A DNA stretch of 64,000 nucleotides, taken from positions 124,001-188,000 of the forward strand of contig KB906739.1 of assembly GCA_000381585.1 (NCBI GenBank). The letters are read 5' to 3'. The translations under genes were made by a program, and so were the position numbers. Numbering within the stretch: position 1 is the first letter of the stretch; each line of letters begins with the position of its first letter. The notes beneath the pieces were generated by a model that worked only from the letters and a program-made list of their open reading frames with translations, was not told the origin of the DNA and made no database searches. This document shows, piece after piece, positions 26,832 through 35,888 of this stretch. Source of the DNA: Acidobacteriaceae bacterium KBS 83 (GTDB taxonomy: Bacteria; Acidobacteriota; Terriglobia; Terriglobales; Acidobacteriaceae).

Positions 26832-26847
26832 TGCATTCAGGGTGCCA
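26832..26847 (-). promoter_or_regulatory. Possible sigma-54 promoter for the fliN-like to flhA operon
   Basis: On the minus strand the sequence is TGGCACCCTGAATGCA, with the -24 TGGCAC perfect and GG-N10-GC spacing. The predicted start is only about 2-3 bases from the annotated ATG at 26819, so either the transcript is leaderless or the gene starts later. Confidence 0.55.
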
Positions 26848-26928
26848 TCCGGGGATGCGATGAGCTTAGAGATCTGTCAGAAAAGGAGGAACGCACGGGC
26901 AGAAGGACCGCGAATCGTCCGCTGTAAA

Positions 26929-26961
26929 GCGGAGCGTGAGGGGCCTAACCTAACGCTCCGC
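26929..26961 (-). terminator. Inverted repeat after flgE
   Basis: The arms GCGGAGCGT and ACGCTCCGC (9 bp) flank a 15-base loop, 13 bases past the flgE stop. On the minus strand the stem is followed by TTTACAG, a weak T tract. It separates flgE from the sigma-54 promoter of the next operon. Confidence 0.45.
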
Positions 26962-26974
26962 AAAGCAATTTCAC

Positions 26975-28195
26975 TTAGTGAATCATGTTGATGGCTGCCT
27001 GGGTGGCTTGATCAAAAGTAGTTACCGACTTCGAATTCGCTTCGAAAGCGCGCTGGGCGACGATGAGCGCCGAAAATTCAGTCGAGACGTCCACATTGGA
27101 AGACTCTAATGCTTTTCCTTCGATCGTCCCACGCCCGGCGTTCCCTGCCGTGCCAATTACCGCCGGCCCTGAAGCCAAGGTGGCCAGGTAAGCGGTATTA
27201 TTCGTCGCCTGCAATCCCTGCTGGTTCGCAACGGTCGCCACAGCTACCTGCCCGATGATCTCCTTCTGTCCGTTACTAAAGCTCGCCTCAACGACGCCAT
27301 CGCCGTCCACGCTGAAATCCTGATAGCTGCCGCTGGCGTAACCATCCTGCGTAGCACTCGCGACGTTTGAAGGCAAAGCAGTCTGCGTAATGGAGTTTCC
27401 TGCGGCTCCATTCAGGTTCCAGCCGAAACTCATATTCGATGCTCCGTCGCTCAAACCTGTGAAGGAGATTCCGCTGATCGTTCCCGTCGGGCTCGTCAGA
27501 TTGCCAGATCCATCGAACGTCAGCGTTCCCGTGGTTCCGGCGCTGGCAGTTGCCTCTCCGGCCGGCAACGCGATGTTGTAACTCCAGGTGTTCGCCGCCG
27601 TTTTCGTAAAGGTCACCGTCCCCTGGTGCGCCGCGCCAAGCGAGTCATAGAGCGTAACCGGCGCAGGGACGCTCGCACCAACCGCGGCAGACGCATCCAG
27701 GTTGGCCTGGATATTCATGGAGCCGGTCTGCCTGGCTGCAAGCGTCTGGCCGAGCGGCACGATGATAGGCTGCACACCGCTTCCAGGCGAGATACTGCCA
27801 TTCAAGGCCGGGTATCCCATTACAGAAGCCCCGCTCGTCGTCTGCAACGCGCCGTTCTGATTCAGAACAAAGTCTCCTGCACGTGTAAGCTCCTGCTGGC
27901 CATTGTCGTCGATTACAAAAAAGCCGGTGCCTTGGAGCGCCATATCCGTCGACTGTCCAGTACTCGTCGGCGCGCCACTCGAAAAATCGGTCTCCGTCGT
28001 GGCGACTTGCGTGCCCACGCCGACCTGCACCCCACCGTTCACCCCGCCGTTGAGCTGCTGATAGAAAAGCGTGCTGAACTGGTCGGTCTGGTCTTTGTAT
28101 CCGACAGTGTTCATATTCGCCAGATTATTGGCGATCGTGTTAAGTGCTGTGTTATTCGATTCCAGCCCGGAAAGGGCAGTAGCAAAGGACGGCAT
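26975..28195 (-). CDS. flgE: Flagellar hook protein FlgE
   Basis: 406 residues from the ATG at 28195, which has AGGAGG six bases upstream. The N-terminus has ALSGLESNNTALNTIANNLA followed by NMNTVGYKDQ, and the C-terminus has IEGKALESSNVDVSTEFSAL and RAFEANSKSVTTFDQATQAA. The middle is a hook D1/D2 region rich in Gly, Ser and Thr. It polymerises into the hook under the FlgD cap with length set by FliK. Confidence 0.95.
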   Translation of the reverse strand: MPSFATALSGLESNNTALNTIANNLANMNTVGYKDQTDQFSTLFYQQLNGGVNGGVQVGVGTQVATTETDFSSGAPTSTGQSTDMALQGTGFFVIDDNGQQELTRAGDFVLNQNGALQTTSGASVMGYPALNGSISPGSGVQPIIVPLGQTLAARQTGSMNIQANLDASAAVGASVPAPVTLYDSLGAAHQGTVTFTKTAANTWSYNIALPAGEATASAGTTGTLTFDGSGNLTSPTGTISGISFTGLSDGASNMSFGWNLNGAAGNSITQTALPSNVASATQDGYASGSYQDFSVDGDGVVEASFSNGQKEIIGQVAVATVANQQGLQATNNTAYLATLASGPAVIGTAGNAGRGTIEGKALESSNVDVSTEFSALIVAQRAFEANSKSVTTFDQATQAAINMIH

Positions 28196-28251
28196 CGTTT
28201 CCTCCTGGCCGCAGCGCGGCAACTTCTTGGTTTGTTGTAAGCGCCGCCCGG

Positions 28252-28518
28252 TTAAGCGCTGGAATCGGTCGTGGTGGGCGGGGCAATTGTGTTCTGGTTG
28301 ATCTGAATCAACTGTTGCAGGCTGTTCACCTGAACCAGTTGGTTGACGTATGCATTTGGATCTGTATTCGCCGTGGGGTCCTGGTTTTTCAACTCGGTCA
28401 CCAGCAGCGTGAGGAAGTCGTTTGCAGTGATCGTCGCGCTATTCTGATCATTGCTGCTGCCGTCCGTCGAATTGCTGCTTGTCGTCGCAGCCATAGGGAT
28501 AGTGCCGGGAATCTGCAT
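28252..28518 (-). CDS. flgD: Short hook-capping protein FlgD (N-terminal domain only)
   Basis: 88 residues from the ATG at 28518, preceded by GGAGAGAGG. The conserved FlgD_N block ANDFLTLLVTELKNQDPTAN followed by TDPNAYVNQLVQVNSLQQLI is complete. The C-terminal Ig/Tudor-like domains of usual FlgD proteins (about 220 residues) are absent; the protein ends shortly after, in a Thr/Pro tail. No frame continues after the stop. It lies between fliK and flgE as expected. Confidence 0.88.
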   Translation of the reverse strand: MQIPGTIPMAATTSSNSTDGSSNDQNSATITANDFLTLLVTELKNQDPTANTDPNAYVNQLVQVNSLQQLIQINQNTIAPPTTTDSSA

Positions 28519-28556
28519 TGCCTCTCTCCTTCCGGGCTGGCTTCGCCCGGTCTCAT

Positions 28557-30209
28557 TCAAGCTCGTACGCTTATGAAGGACACAGCCTCCGCGGGACGAT
28601 ACGGAAGCTCGTCATTCACCTGCTGTCGGGGTTCTCTGGCCTGGGTGGCGTTACCATTACGTTCTTCACCTTGTGCGGAACGCGAATCGCCCCGCGCACC
28701 GTCTCCGGTTCCGACACCTACCGAGAGTTCGCCCAGGAAGACAGAGTGGTCGCGGGCATAGTCAGCAATTTCTCGCGACTGACTCGCCAGCACATGGGCC
28801 GAGGAATCGTTTTGTACCTGCAGCGTTGCATCAACACGGCCGGATGCGGCGCTTGTTGCTCTTACCTCCACCCAACCAAGTGCTCCCGAAGAAACCCCGA
28901 CTTCGAGTCGCCGCGTCTCTGCACGCAACTGGATCGCGCCAAAGGGGGCGGCCATATCCATCCTCTGCAGCACCTGTGCTCCACTTACTTGTGGTCGATG
29001 GACGTCTATTGTTCTCTGAGGGGCATGGAACGCCGACTCAGGAACATGAGTCGCCGCTTGATGTTCGGTTATCGACGCTGGATTGACATGGCGCGAGCCA
29101 ATCGCCGCAATCTGGAGTTCCTGTTCGGCCCCGCTCTTTCTTTCGTTCGCTTTCTGAATGCGAGTATCCAATTGGCTCGCGTTGTTAACGAACGCTGCAT
29201 GGGTCGCCACTTCCGGATGGTGATCTTGACTTCCCGGCATTCCGGCTCCCGCAGACGCCTTTCCGGCTATTACGGGAACGAGTTGTTCATGTGTGGAATG
29301 CTCGGTCTTCTCGTTTGGACCGCTCGGTTCACTAAGCTTGTCGTTGATGGCTGCAACCATCAATTGAGGCTGCTTGACCATCGCGGATTCAGAAATGGTA
29401 TTCGGATCACCCTGAGAATCGCCACCGACGACTGCCGTTGATGAAGTAGAAGGCCGGTGGGATACATCGTAAAGGTCAACGTGACTGCTTTTGGCGTCGG
29501 AACTGCACGTCACAGGCGCCGGGTTCGATTCGCCGGGGTGGAATACAAGCATAGGAACTACGATAGAAACGCTTTGCGAAACCAGGGGTACATTGGATGA
29601 CGGATCATCGGTGACGGGATGACCTCTTCTTCCCTCCGCCTCCTCCGCCCTGTGTCGCGTTCGCGAGGATGCATCCTTGGTCGGTGGAGAGAGCTGCGAC
29701 TGTGTTCCTGCCGGCGGCCGCTGTGGCTCTTCGCCTCTGTCTAAGATCAAATGTTGCTGCCGAACGAGCGATGTCTGAACAAGGAGCTTTTCAGAAACCA
29801 GCCCCTGCCCCTGCGGCGCAGCAGATATTTCGTGTGTAGGCGCTGACGTATTCGTACACTCCGTCCCCTGGCCTTCATGCGGTTCGCTCGGGCCCATCAA
29901 TTCGTCAGGAGCCGCGAGCGGAATAGCCGTTCCAACTTGGGCCTCTTCTGGCGACACAAACACTTCTGTGCCTTGCGCGGCCAAGCCTTTACTTATTTTG
30001 TCGGGCTGCCCAGCCCCAGGGCTCTTTGCAACGCGCGACTGTATATCAGTAGAAAGCTGTGAGTTCCCATCGGGCGATGTCCTGGCGAATGGAAGCATCG
30101 CCATGCTCGCCTGCATCGTTGTGCCGAACTCACCCATGCCGGGCAGGCCAGCCGGACCAGGCTTTGCATTGGCTGTCGAAATAGAGGCCAGTTGAAGACT
30201 CAGCTTCAT
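28557..30209 (-). CDS. fliK: Hook-length control protein FliK (divergent)
   Basis: 550 residues, mostly low-complexity (Gln, Ser, Pro, Thr, His), with no signal peptide. The C-terminal part, RLEVGVSSGALGWVEVRATS then GRVDATLQVQNDSSAHVLAS, matches the Flg_hook domain that binds FlhB and switches export specificity. The long linker is typical of the molecular ruler. It follows fliJ by 2 bases and precedes flgD. Confidence 0.82.
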   Translation of the reverse strand: MKLSLQLASISTANAKPGPAGLPGMGEFGTTMQASMAMLPFARTSPDGNSQLSTDIQSRVAKSPGAGQPDKISKGLAAQGTEVFVSPEEAQVGTAIPLAAPDELMGPSEPHEGQGTECTNTSAPTHEISAAPQGQGLVSEKLLVQTSLVRQQHLILDRGEEPQRPPAGTQSQLSPPTKDASSRTRHRAEEAEGRRGHPVTDDPSSNVPLVSQSVSIVVPMLVFHPGESNPAPVTCSSDAKSSHVDLYDVSHRPSTSSTAVVGGDSQGDPNTISESAMVKQPQLMVAAINDKLSEPSGPNEKTEHSTHEQLVPVIAGKASAGAGMPGSQDHHPEVATHAAFVNNASQLDTRIQKANERKSGAEQELQIAAIGSRHVNPASITEHQAATHVPESAFHAPQRTIDVHRPQVSGAQVLQRMDMAAPFGAIQLRAETRRLEVGVSSGALGWVEVRATSAASGRVDATLQVQNDSSAHVLASQSREIADYARDHSVFLGELSVGVGTGDGARGDSRSAQGEERNGNATQAREPRQQVNDELPYRPAEAVSFISVRA

Positions 30210-30211
30210 TC

Positions 30212-30730
30212 TTAGAGAGTCGTTGCACGTGCGGCGCCATCGCTCTGTGCTGCGCCCGATACTTCTCTTTGAAAATTCTCATATGAGCGTGCCGCAGGCG
30301 ATTCGGCTCGAGACGTGAGGAACCATCCGTCGATTGTCTTTTGCTCGCGACTCTGTGCTTCTCTGCAAGAACGGGCCTCTTGCGCGTCCACTATGGTTTC
30401 GATTTGCAATCGGCGCACGCGAGAACTCTGCCATGCTGCAGAAGCCTTTTCGATCATTGAATCCAGTTGTGCAAGCCGCCGTTGCAAAGCGTGCCGCTCC
30501 AGTGGACCGCAGGCAAGCGCCATTTCGACGGAGATCGCTTCCGCGCGATCGCCAGTATCGAGGGCGGTGTGCAGGACTCGCAATGCGGCTACCTTCCTTG
30601 CCTCGGATGCCTCTAGCGCTTCAAGGCACACTTGCCTGAGCTGACGCTGCATGCGCAGTTCCGTTTGCTCACGCTGTTCCTCCATCACACGCAGCGCAAG
30701 CAGCCTCTTCATCGGCTTGCGCACGCTCAT
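30212..30730 (-). CDS. fliJ: FliJ-like export chaperone
   Basis: 172 residues, almost entirely helical and Arg/Gln/Glu/Ala-rich, predicted coiled coil (EQREQTELRMQRQLRQVCLE, LQRRLAQLDSMIEKASAAWQ). FliJ is a coiled-coil stalk of the FliHIJ ATPase. The family is poorly conserved, so the call rests on position (ATGA overlap with the fliI stop) and predicted structure. Confidence 0.75.
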   Translation of the reverse strand: MSVRKPMKRLLALRVMEEQREQTELRMQRQLRQVCLEALEASEARKVAALRVLHTALDTGDRAEAISVEMALACGPLERHALQRRLAQLDSMIEKASAAWQSSRVRRLQIETIVDAQEARSCREAQSREQKTIDGWFLTSRAESPAARSYENFQREVSGAAQSDGAARATTL

Positions 30731-32040
30731 TCCGGCTGCACCTGCAGCAAGGACTCTACCGCGGCTTCGAGAGACGTTCTTTGTTCAGCGTTCTGCGTCA
30801 ACAGAGTGCGGATCACGGGCTGCAAAGCAATGGCGTGATCCAGTTCCGCATCAGTGCCACTCTTGTATGCGCCGATACGAATGAGATCCGATGCCCGGTC
30901 ATAGAGCGCCATCGAACGGCGAAGTGCCCCTGCCGCTCGGAGGTGCTCGTTCGATGCGATGGCAGGCATGAGGCGGCTGATCGAGTCGAGCACATGGATC
31001 GGCGGGTACCATCCTTCCGACGCGAGCGATCTGGAGAGCATCACGTGACCATCCACAAAGGAGCGCACCGCATCCACAACTGGGTCCTGCTGATCGTCGC
31101 CTTCCATCAAGACCGTATAGAACGCCGTGATGCTGCCCTGCCGGAAACGCCCGGCACGCTCCACCAACTTTGCGACGCGATTGAAGACGGAGGGCGTGTA
31201 GCCCTTCGCTGTCGGTGGCTCGACGGCCGCCAACCCGACGTCACGCGCCGCCATCGCAAACCGTGTCAACGAATCAAGAACCAACAAAACGTCTTTTCCC
31301 TGGTCGGCGAAGTTCTCCGCAACACTGGTTGCCGCTAGCGCAGCCCGCATGCGTAAGAGCGGCGACTGGTCAGATGTCGACACAATCACGACCGCGCGCC
31401 GCCGACCCTCTTCGCCTAAGGCGTCCGTTAGAAATTCGCCCACCTCGCGACCGCGTTCTCCCACAAGACCAACCACCACCACATCGGCCGATGTATTGCG
31501 GGTCATCATGCCAATGAGGGTGCTTTTTCCCACGCCGGACCCACCGAAGATCCCAATGCGTTGGCCGAGACCGACAGTCAACATTGCGTCAAGAGCGCGC
31601 ACTCCGGTAGAGAGTGGTTGGCGGATAGGAACTCGGTTCATTGCCGAAGGGGGAGCGCGATGGATCGGTTCGCGGCCGGCAACGCGTAGCGGACCCTCAT
31701 TGTCCAAAGGACCACCAACGGCATCGAGCACCCGGCCGATGAGTCCTTCGCCGGCAGGAAAATCCGGTGTTCTTCCCAGACCGATAACCAAGTCGCCATG
31801 GCGAATGCCCTCGATTCCTTCAAGCGGCATCACGAGCACTCTCTGACCACGAAATCCGATCACCTCAGCCGCATATCGCTTGCCGCAGGCATCGACAATC
31901 TCGCAGCAGTCTCCGATGCTGCACACGGGGCCGGCGCACTCCATGCTCTGTCCAGACGCATCGAGCACATTGCCGCTCCACCGCCAGGCATGTTGCCTGC
32001 GCAAGTAACCGTCCATAGCATCTACCAGCTGTGGCGTCAT
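30727..32040 (-). CDS. fliI: Flagellar export ATPase FliI
   Basis: 437 residues of the F1-ATPase beta-like family. Walker A is GIFGGSGVGKST (near residue 165), followed by VVVGLVGERGREVGEFLTDA, the Walker B strand DVLLVLDSLTRFAMAARDVG, and EPPTAKGYTPSVFNRVAKLV. It powers or facilitates export of flagellar substrates. The start overlaps the fliH stop and the stop overlaps the fliJ start (ATGA in both). Confidence 0.97.
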   Translation of the reverse strand: MTPQLVDAMDGYLRRQHAWRWSGNVLDASGQSMECAGPVCSIGDCCEIVDACGKRYAAEVIGFRGQRVLVMPLEGIEGIRHGDLVIGLGRTPDFPAGEGLIGRVLDAVGGPLDNEGPLRVAGREPIHRAPPSAMNRVPIRQPLSTGVRALDAMLTVGLGQRIGIFGGSGVGKSTLIGMMTRNTSADVVVVGLVGERGREVGEFLTDALGEEGRRRAVVIVSTSDQSPLLRMRAALAATSVAENFADQGKDVLLVLDSLTRFAMAARDVGLAAVEPPTAKGYTPSVFNRVAKLVERAGRFRQGSITAFYTVLMEGDDQQDPVVDAVRSFVDGHVMLSRSLASEGWYPPIHVLDSISRLMPAIASNEHLRAAGALRRSMALYDRASDLIRIGAYKSGTDAELDHAIALQPVIRTLLTQNAEQRTSLEAAVESLLQVQPE

Positions 32041-32786
32041 CTCTCCTGCTTTGTCTCGACGTCGCCCGCAGGCGGACGACTCTGTAGAAGATCGAAAAAG
32101 CCGCGCTCGATTTCAGCCAGTTGACTATTGACGCTCAAATCAGCAGTGCTTGCCCCAATCTCCAGCCGACAATGCCCTGGAGCGGCATCATCCTTGGCAC
32201 GGATCTGCACACGCCCGAGTGCGCCGGCATCCGAAAGCCACCGGCCCCACTCCTCAGCCTTTTCTGGATGCACTTCCAGCACACATGCCGCGCTCTGCTG
32301 CATGTCCTCAAGCGCCACCCTCACGGCGCCTCGTAGCAGTAACGGATCCATTTGTGCTTCCCGATGTAATACCCGCCCGGCGATACTGAGTGCCAGTCGG
32401 ACAACTGCGACTTCGGCATCAGCGAAATACCGCTGCTGCGACTCCTGAAATACGGAGAGGGCCGCTTGGACGCTCCCCGCATGCTCCTGCTCCAATCTTT
32501 CTTTTTGCCCCTGCAATGCACTGGCAAGTTCTTCGGCAGCCTTCTGATGTGCGGCCGCAAGCACCTCCCGGTGGTGGCGATCGCTCTCTGTCCGCTCTCG
32601 TTCAAGCTCGATCACACGAGCTTGTAATCGCACATCCGTCATCTTCGCGCCTTGTTTGAGTAGTTCTTCTTTGGCCAACGGCGGCGGTAGCTGGCCGATG
32701 AACGATCCAACAGGCGGCGTTCCACTCCCGGTTTTGGAGCCGGCGAAGCGCGGCACGTACGTCAGTCTTCGAATCTCTGCTTCCAT
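32037..32786 (-). CDS. fliH: FliH, flagellar export ATPase regulator
   Basis: About 249 residues from the ATG at 32786 (AAGGAC upstream); a GTG at 32828 directly after the fliG stop would add 14. The middle is a long Gln/Glu/Ala-rich coiled coil and the C-terminal part (YFADAEVAVVRLALSIAGRV followed by LHREAQMDPLLLRGAVRVAL) is the conserved FliH/V-ATPase-E-like domain. It binds FliI and docks it to FliN. Confidence 0.88.
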   Translation of the reverse strand: MEAEIRRLTYVPRFAGSKTGSGTPPVGSFIGQLPPPLAKEELLKQGAKMTDVRLQARVIELERERTESDRHHREVLAAAHQKAAEELASALQGQKERLEQEHAGSVQAALSVFQESQQRYFADAEVAVVRLALSIAGRVLHREAQMDPLLLRGAVRVALEDMQQSAACVLEVHPEKAEEWGRWLSDAGALGRVQIRAKDDAAPGHCRLEIGASTADLSVNSQLAEIERGFFDLLQSRPPAGDVETKQER

Positions 32787-32828
32787 TCTTTGTCCTTCAT
32801 GCATATGGCGATCTAACCCTTGCGCCAC

Positions 32829-33911
32829 CTAAACCATCAGGCTGTCGCCCTGCTCCAGCTTGAGAATGATCTGGCCTGCTGCTTCCATGCGCCGCGCGAT
32901 CGCGAGGATGCTTTGCTGCGCCTGCATCACCTCGCGCGACCGTACCGGCCCCATCACTTCAATCTCCTCCTGCAGCATCTCTGCCGCGCGCGTCGACATG
33001 GCCTTGTAAATGTGAGCGCGTAACTCATCTTTTGTTCCCTTCATGGCCAGCGCCAATTGCCTCCTGTCGACGCCGGCTACAAGATCGCGCACGCTCGCTC
33101 CAGGAACGTTCAGCAGATCATCGAAGGTAAACATCAGGTTGCGCACGTGGATCGCCGTCTCGGGCGATTCCGTCTCAACCCGATCAAGTATCTTCTTCGA
33201 AGCCTCGGCCTCGAGCCCATTCAGAAGATCTGCAACGGCCTTGTAGCCGGAGTAAGAACGCTTTTGCGTATCGCCGATCGTCTGTAGCTGCTGGTTGAGT
33301 ATGCGTGCCACTTTCTGCGCCACTTCCGGAGAGAAGTGCCTCATCTCCGCTAGGCGCTGCACCGCCGCCACACGCTGCTCTTCACCAAGGCCAGCAAGTA
33401 CCTGAGAGCCACGCTGCAGGTCAAGATGTGCCAGGACTAGGGCCACGGTCTGCGGATGCTCATTCTCGAGCGACTTGCTGAGCTGCGTTGGATCAACTCT
33501 TTGCAGCATCGCGAGATTGCTGTCGTTCGCCTCTCTTGTCCGCTGTAATTGGAGCATCACGGCATCGGCTCGTGAACGTCCGAGCGCCCCGGTTAGTAGC
33601 CGGCTGGCGGAGGCGAGCCCGCCGCGCATCGTCTGCTGCTGCGTTGTCAGCATGGCCTCGAAGTCTTCGAGGACGCCGATCGTCAATTCTGGATCAACAT
33701 GATCAAGCGATGCGATCTCTGCCGCCACCGACTCGATCATCGGATCCGGAAGATCCTGGAGCAGCTCACGTGCTACGTCGTCGCCGAGCGCCATCAGCAG
33801 AATGGCCGCGCGTCGCCGCCCGCTCAGAGGAGCATGGCCTCTCGGGCCAGTCTGCGCGACAGTGCGCGCCGGTGCGGCATTCGTTGCACTTGTTGTGATT
33901 GCTTCAGGCAT
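32829..33911 (-). CDS. fliG: Flagellar motor switch protein FliG
   Basis: 360 residues from the ATG at 33911, with AGGA 6 bases upstream. The N-terminal domain (RRRAAILLMALGDDVARELL) binds FliF. The middle domain has EHPQTVALVLAHLDLQRGSQ. The C-terminal domain carries the torque helix (LFxFDD-like LMFTFDDLLNVPGASVRDLV, then ALAMKGTKDELRAHIYKAMS). The EHPQ motif is the FliM contact, although FliM itself is not encoded in this window. Confidence 0.96.
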   Translation of the reverse strand: MPEAITTSATNAAPARTVAQTGPRGHAPLSGRRRAAILLMALGDDVARELLQDLPDPMIESVAAEIASLDHVDPELTIGVLEDFEAMLTTQQQTMRGGLASASRLLTGALGRSRADAVMLQLQRTREANDSNLAMLQRVDPTQLSKSLENEHPQTVALVLAHLDLQRGSQVLAGLGEEQRVAAVQRLAEMRHFSPEVAQKVARILNQQLQTIGDTQKRSYSGYKAVADLLNGLEAEASKKILDRVETESPETAIHVRNLMFTFDDLLNVPGASVRDLVAGVDRRQLALAMKGTKDELRAHIYKAMSTRAAEMLQEEIEVMGPVRSREVMQAQQSILAIARRMEAAGQIILKLEQGDSLMV

Positions 33912-33937
33912 TCGTTTCCTCTGACTCCTGGGCTGAC

Positions 33938-35518
33938 CTAGTCGCTCTCGAGCCACATGTGCAACAGCCGGGCAGATTGAGCGGTATCCGCCGCCACGCT
34001 TGCGGAAACCCGCTGGAAGACTGTCTCGCGCGCGAGCCTCTCCGGGGCCGGAAGAGCCTGCGCGATCTCCTCCGGAAGTGCATCGGTAACCGATATCAAG
34101 CCACCCGGAGCCGGCAACGCACCGGATCTCAGGCTGCGAGTGACGGGACGAATCACTAGGAGGATCAGGGCGAGCAATCCAATCAGTGCCGCGCCGTACC
34201 TCGGCAAGTCCAGACTCCGCGCCGTGCTCAGCGCGCGATCAGCGATCGATTCTCTCGCATCCGGAGCGTTGTCGAAGGCGAGATTCTCCACCGAGATCAC
34301 GTCGCCACGGGAGGCGTCATAGCCTACCGCTGCCTGCGCCAGCTCCGTAATGCGCTTCATCTGGTCCGCAGTCCAGGGGACCTGAGAAGCTGTAATTCCA
34401 TGTCTCGTTTGCTGAGGACGGTCATTAATCAAAACTGCAATGGTTGCGCGCTTCAGTCGTCCCGGACCCTCGACGATATGGCGCGTCTTCTTGGATGCCC
34501 CGTAGGTACCGCTCTCTTCCTTCATGCTGGCAGCGCCAGCAGAACGTGATGGCGGTAGCAGGGGAGCCTGCGCGTTCGGAGCATTACTGACGGTGCCCGG
34601 CACGCCCCCTGTCGTTGGACGATCGCCGGTCTGCTGTTCCGATCGCTGCATCGACAGTGTCACGGTCCCGTTCGGATCGTAAATCTCGTCCGTTTCGTCC
34701 GCCGCTGTCGTGTCGTATTCCAGATGGACGGAGGCACGTACGTTTCCTTCCCCAGCGACGGGCTCTAGTGTCGCTACCAGACGGTCGGCGAGCCGCTGCT
34801 CTTCTCCGTTCGCTGCAGCGTCGGGATTCCTGACCCCCAGTTGCGCTCGGCCACTGGCATCTACCAGCGTGACGTTGCCAGGACTCAAATGATCGACAGC
34901 ACTTGCAACCAGATTGCGTATCGCGTCCACCTCATGTGGACTCAAATCCCGCTGCCTCAGCTTCAACAGCACTGAAGCCTTGGCGTCTTCCTGCCGTTCA
35001 ATGAAGAGAGACTCATGCGGTAACACAAGATGCACGTGAGCTGTCTTCACGGAGCCGAGACTTTCAATCGTGTGTTCAAGTTCGCCTTCAAGCGCGCGCT
35101 GAAAGTTCACTCGCTCGTCGAATTCCGACCCCACCCAGTTGGGCTTGTCGAAGAGTTCAAATCCGAGCCGTCCACTCTTCGGCCCTCCTTTGGCCGCCGT
35201 TTCCAAACGGGCCTTGTCCAACTGATCAGCCGGAACCTTCAGCGTTGTGCCGTCCGGAGTTACATCGAAGGGAATCTTTGCCGCGGCCAGCTGATCACCA
35301 AGCTCGCGCGCATCTGCCGGATCTAGATGCGCATAGAGCACGCGCCAGCTCGGCTGCATGACCAACGATGCAAAGATCCCGGCAGAGAAGATGACAGCCG
35401 CTCCCACCGCAAAAAGCGCCGTCCTGGTGCGCTTGGGGAGTGCCATCACCCGCTGCCACGAACGTGTCACCGGTGCAAGAAGCGCAAGGGACTGTGTTGA
35501 ATTGATTTGCGTGTCCAT
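33938..35518 (-). CDS. fliF: Flagellar MS-ring protein FliF
   Basis: 526 residues with two membrane helices, near residues 33-53 and at about 435-455 (YGAALIGLLALILLVI). The ring-building motifs include VLYAHLDPADARELGDQLAA and DKPNWVGSEFDERVNFQRAL. It forms the MS ring in the inner membrane and is the base on which the export gate and FliG assemble. The long periplasmic domain has a Pro/Ala-rich linker. Confidence 0.96.
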   Translation of the reverse strand: MDTQINSTQSLALLAPVTRSWQRVMALPKRTRTALFAVGAAVIFSAGIFASLVMQPSWRVLYAHLDPADARELGDQLAAAKIPFDVTPDGTTLKVPADQLDKARLETAAKGGPKSGRLGFELFDKPNWVGSEFDERVNFQRALEGELEHTIESLGSVKTAHVHLVLPHESLFIERQEDAKASVLLKLRQRDLSPHEVDAIRNLVASAVDHLSPGNVTLVDASGRAQLGVRNPDAAANGEEQRLADRLVATLEPVAGEGNVRASVHLEYDTTAADETDEIYDPNGTVTLSMQRSEQQTGDRPTTGGVPGTVSNAPNAQAPLLPPSRSAGAASMKEESGTYGASKKTRHIVEGPGRLKRATIAVLINDRPQQTRHGITASQVPWTADQMKRITELAQAAVGYDASRGDVISVENLAFDNAPDARESIADRALSTARSLDLPRYGAALIGLLALILLVIRPVTRSLRSGALPAPGGLISVTDALPEEIAQALPAPERLARETVFQRVSASVAADTAQSARLLHMWLESD

Positions 35519-35537
35519 TTTGTGATCAGGTGAATGA

Positions 35538-35840
35538 TTAGAACTGTGTGCTCATCAATTGCTGGTAAGCGCCCACTGCTTTGTTTCGAAACGCGAGAGC
35601 CATTTCAAAGGCCATATCCGCCTTCTGAGTAGCGATCATCGCCGTGTGGATGTCGGTCCCATTGCCGGCCATCAATCCGTCTACCGCTGTCGTGGCGTTG
35701 CTCTCAAGTGTCTGCATTTGCTGCATGGCGTTTCGCATCAGAGACGCAAACGGAGCACCCGGCTGAGCCGTGGGAGGCGTACCACCTAGTTGTGAAAGCT
35801 GGACAGGTGGCAAAGCGGCGGCGACGAGTGGGACAGACAT
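35538..35840 (-). CDS. fliE: Hook-basal body protein FliE
   Basis: 100 residues with the conserved C-terminus AMIATQKADMAFEMALAFRN followed by KAVGAYQQLMSTQF. The first 25 residues are Pro-rich and variable. FliE joins the MS ring to the rod. It lies 48 bases after flgC and 19 before fliF. Confidence 0.93.
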   Translation of the reverse strand: MSVPLVAAALPPVQLSQLGGTPPTAQPGAPFASLMRNAMQQMQTLESNATTAVDGLMAGNGTDIHTAMIATQKADMAFEMALAFRNKAVGAYQQLMSTQF

Positions 35841-35888
35841 AGGACTCCTCGTGGATTTCAGGTTCAGTGTTTCTGTAACAGTTCCGGA

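Noticed and set aside
28518-29441. Long plus-strand open frame opposite fliK
   Set aside because: It is antisense to a FliK with clear C-terminal domain; the predicted protein is rich in Arg and Cys and has no domain or ribosome-binding site.
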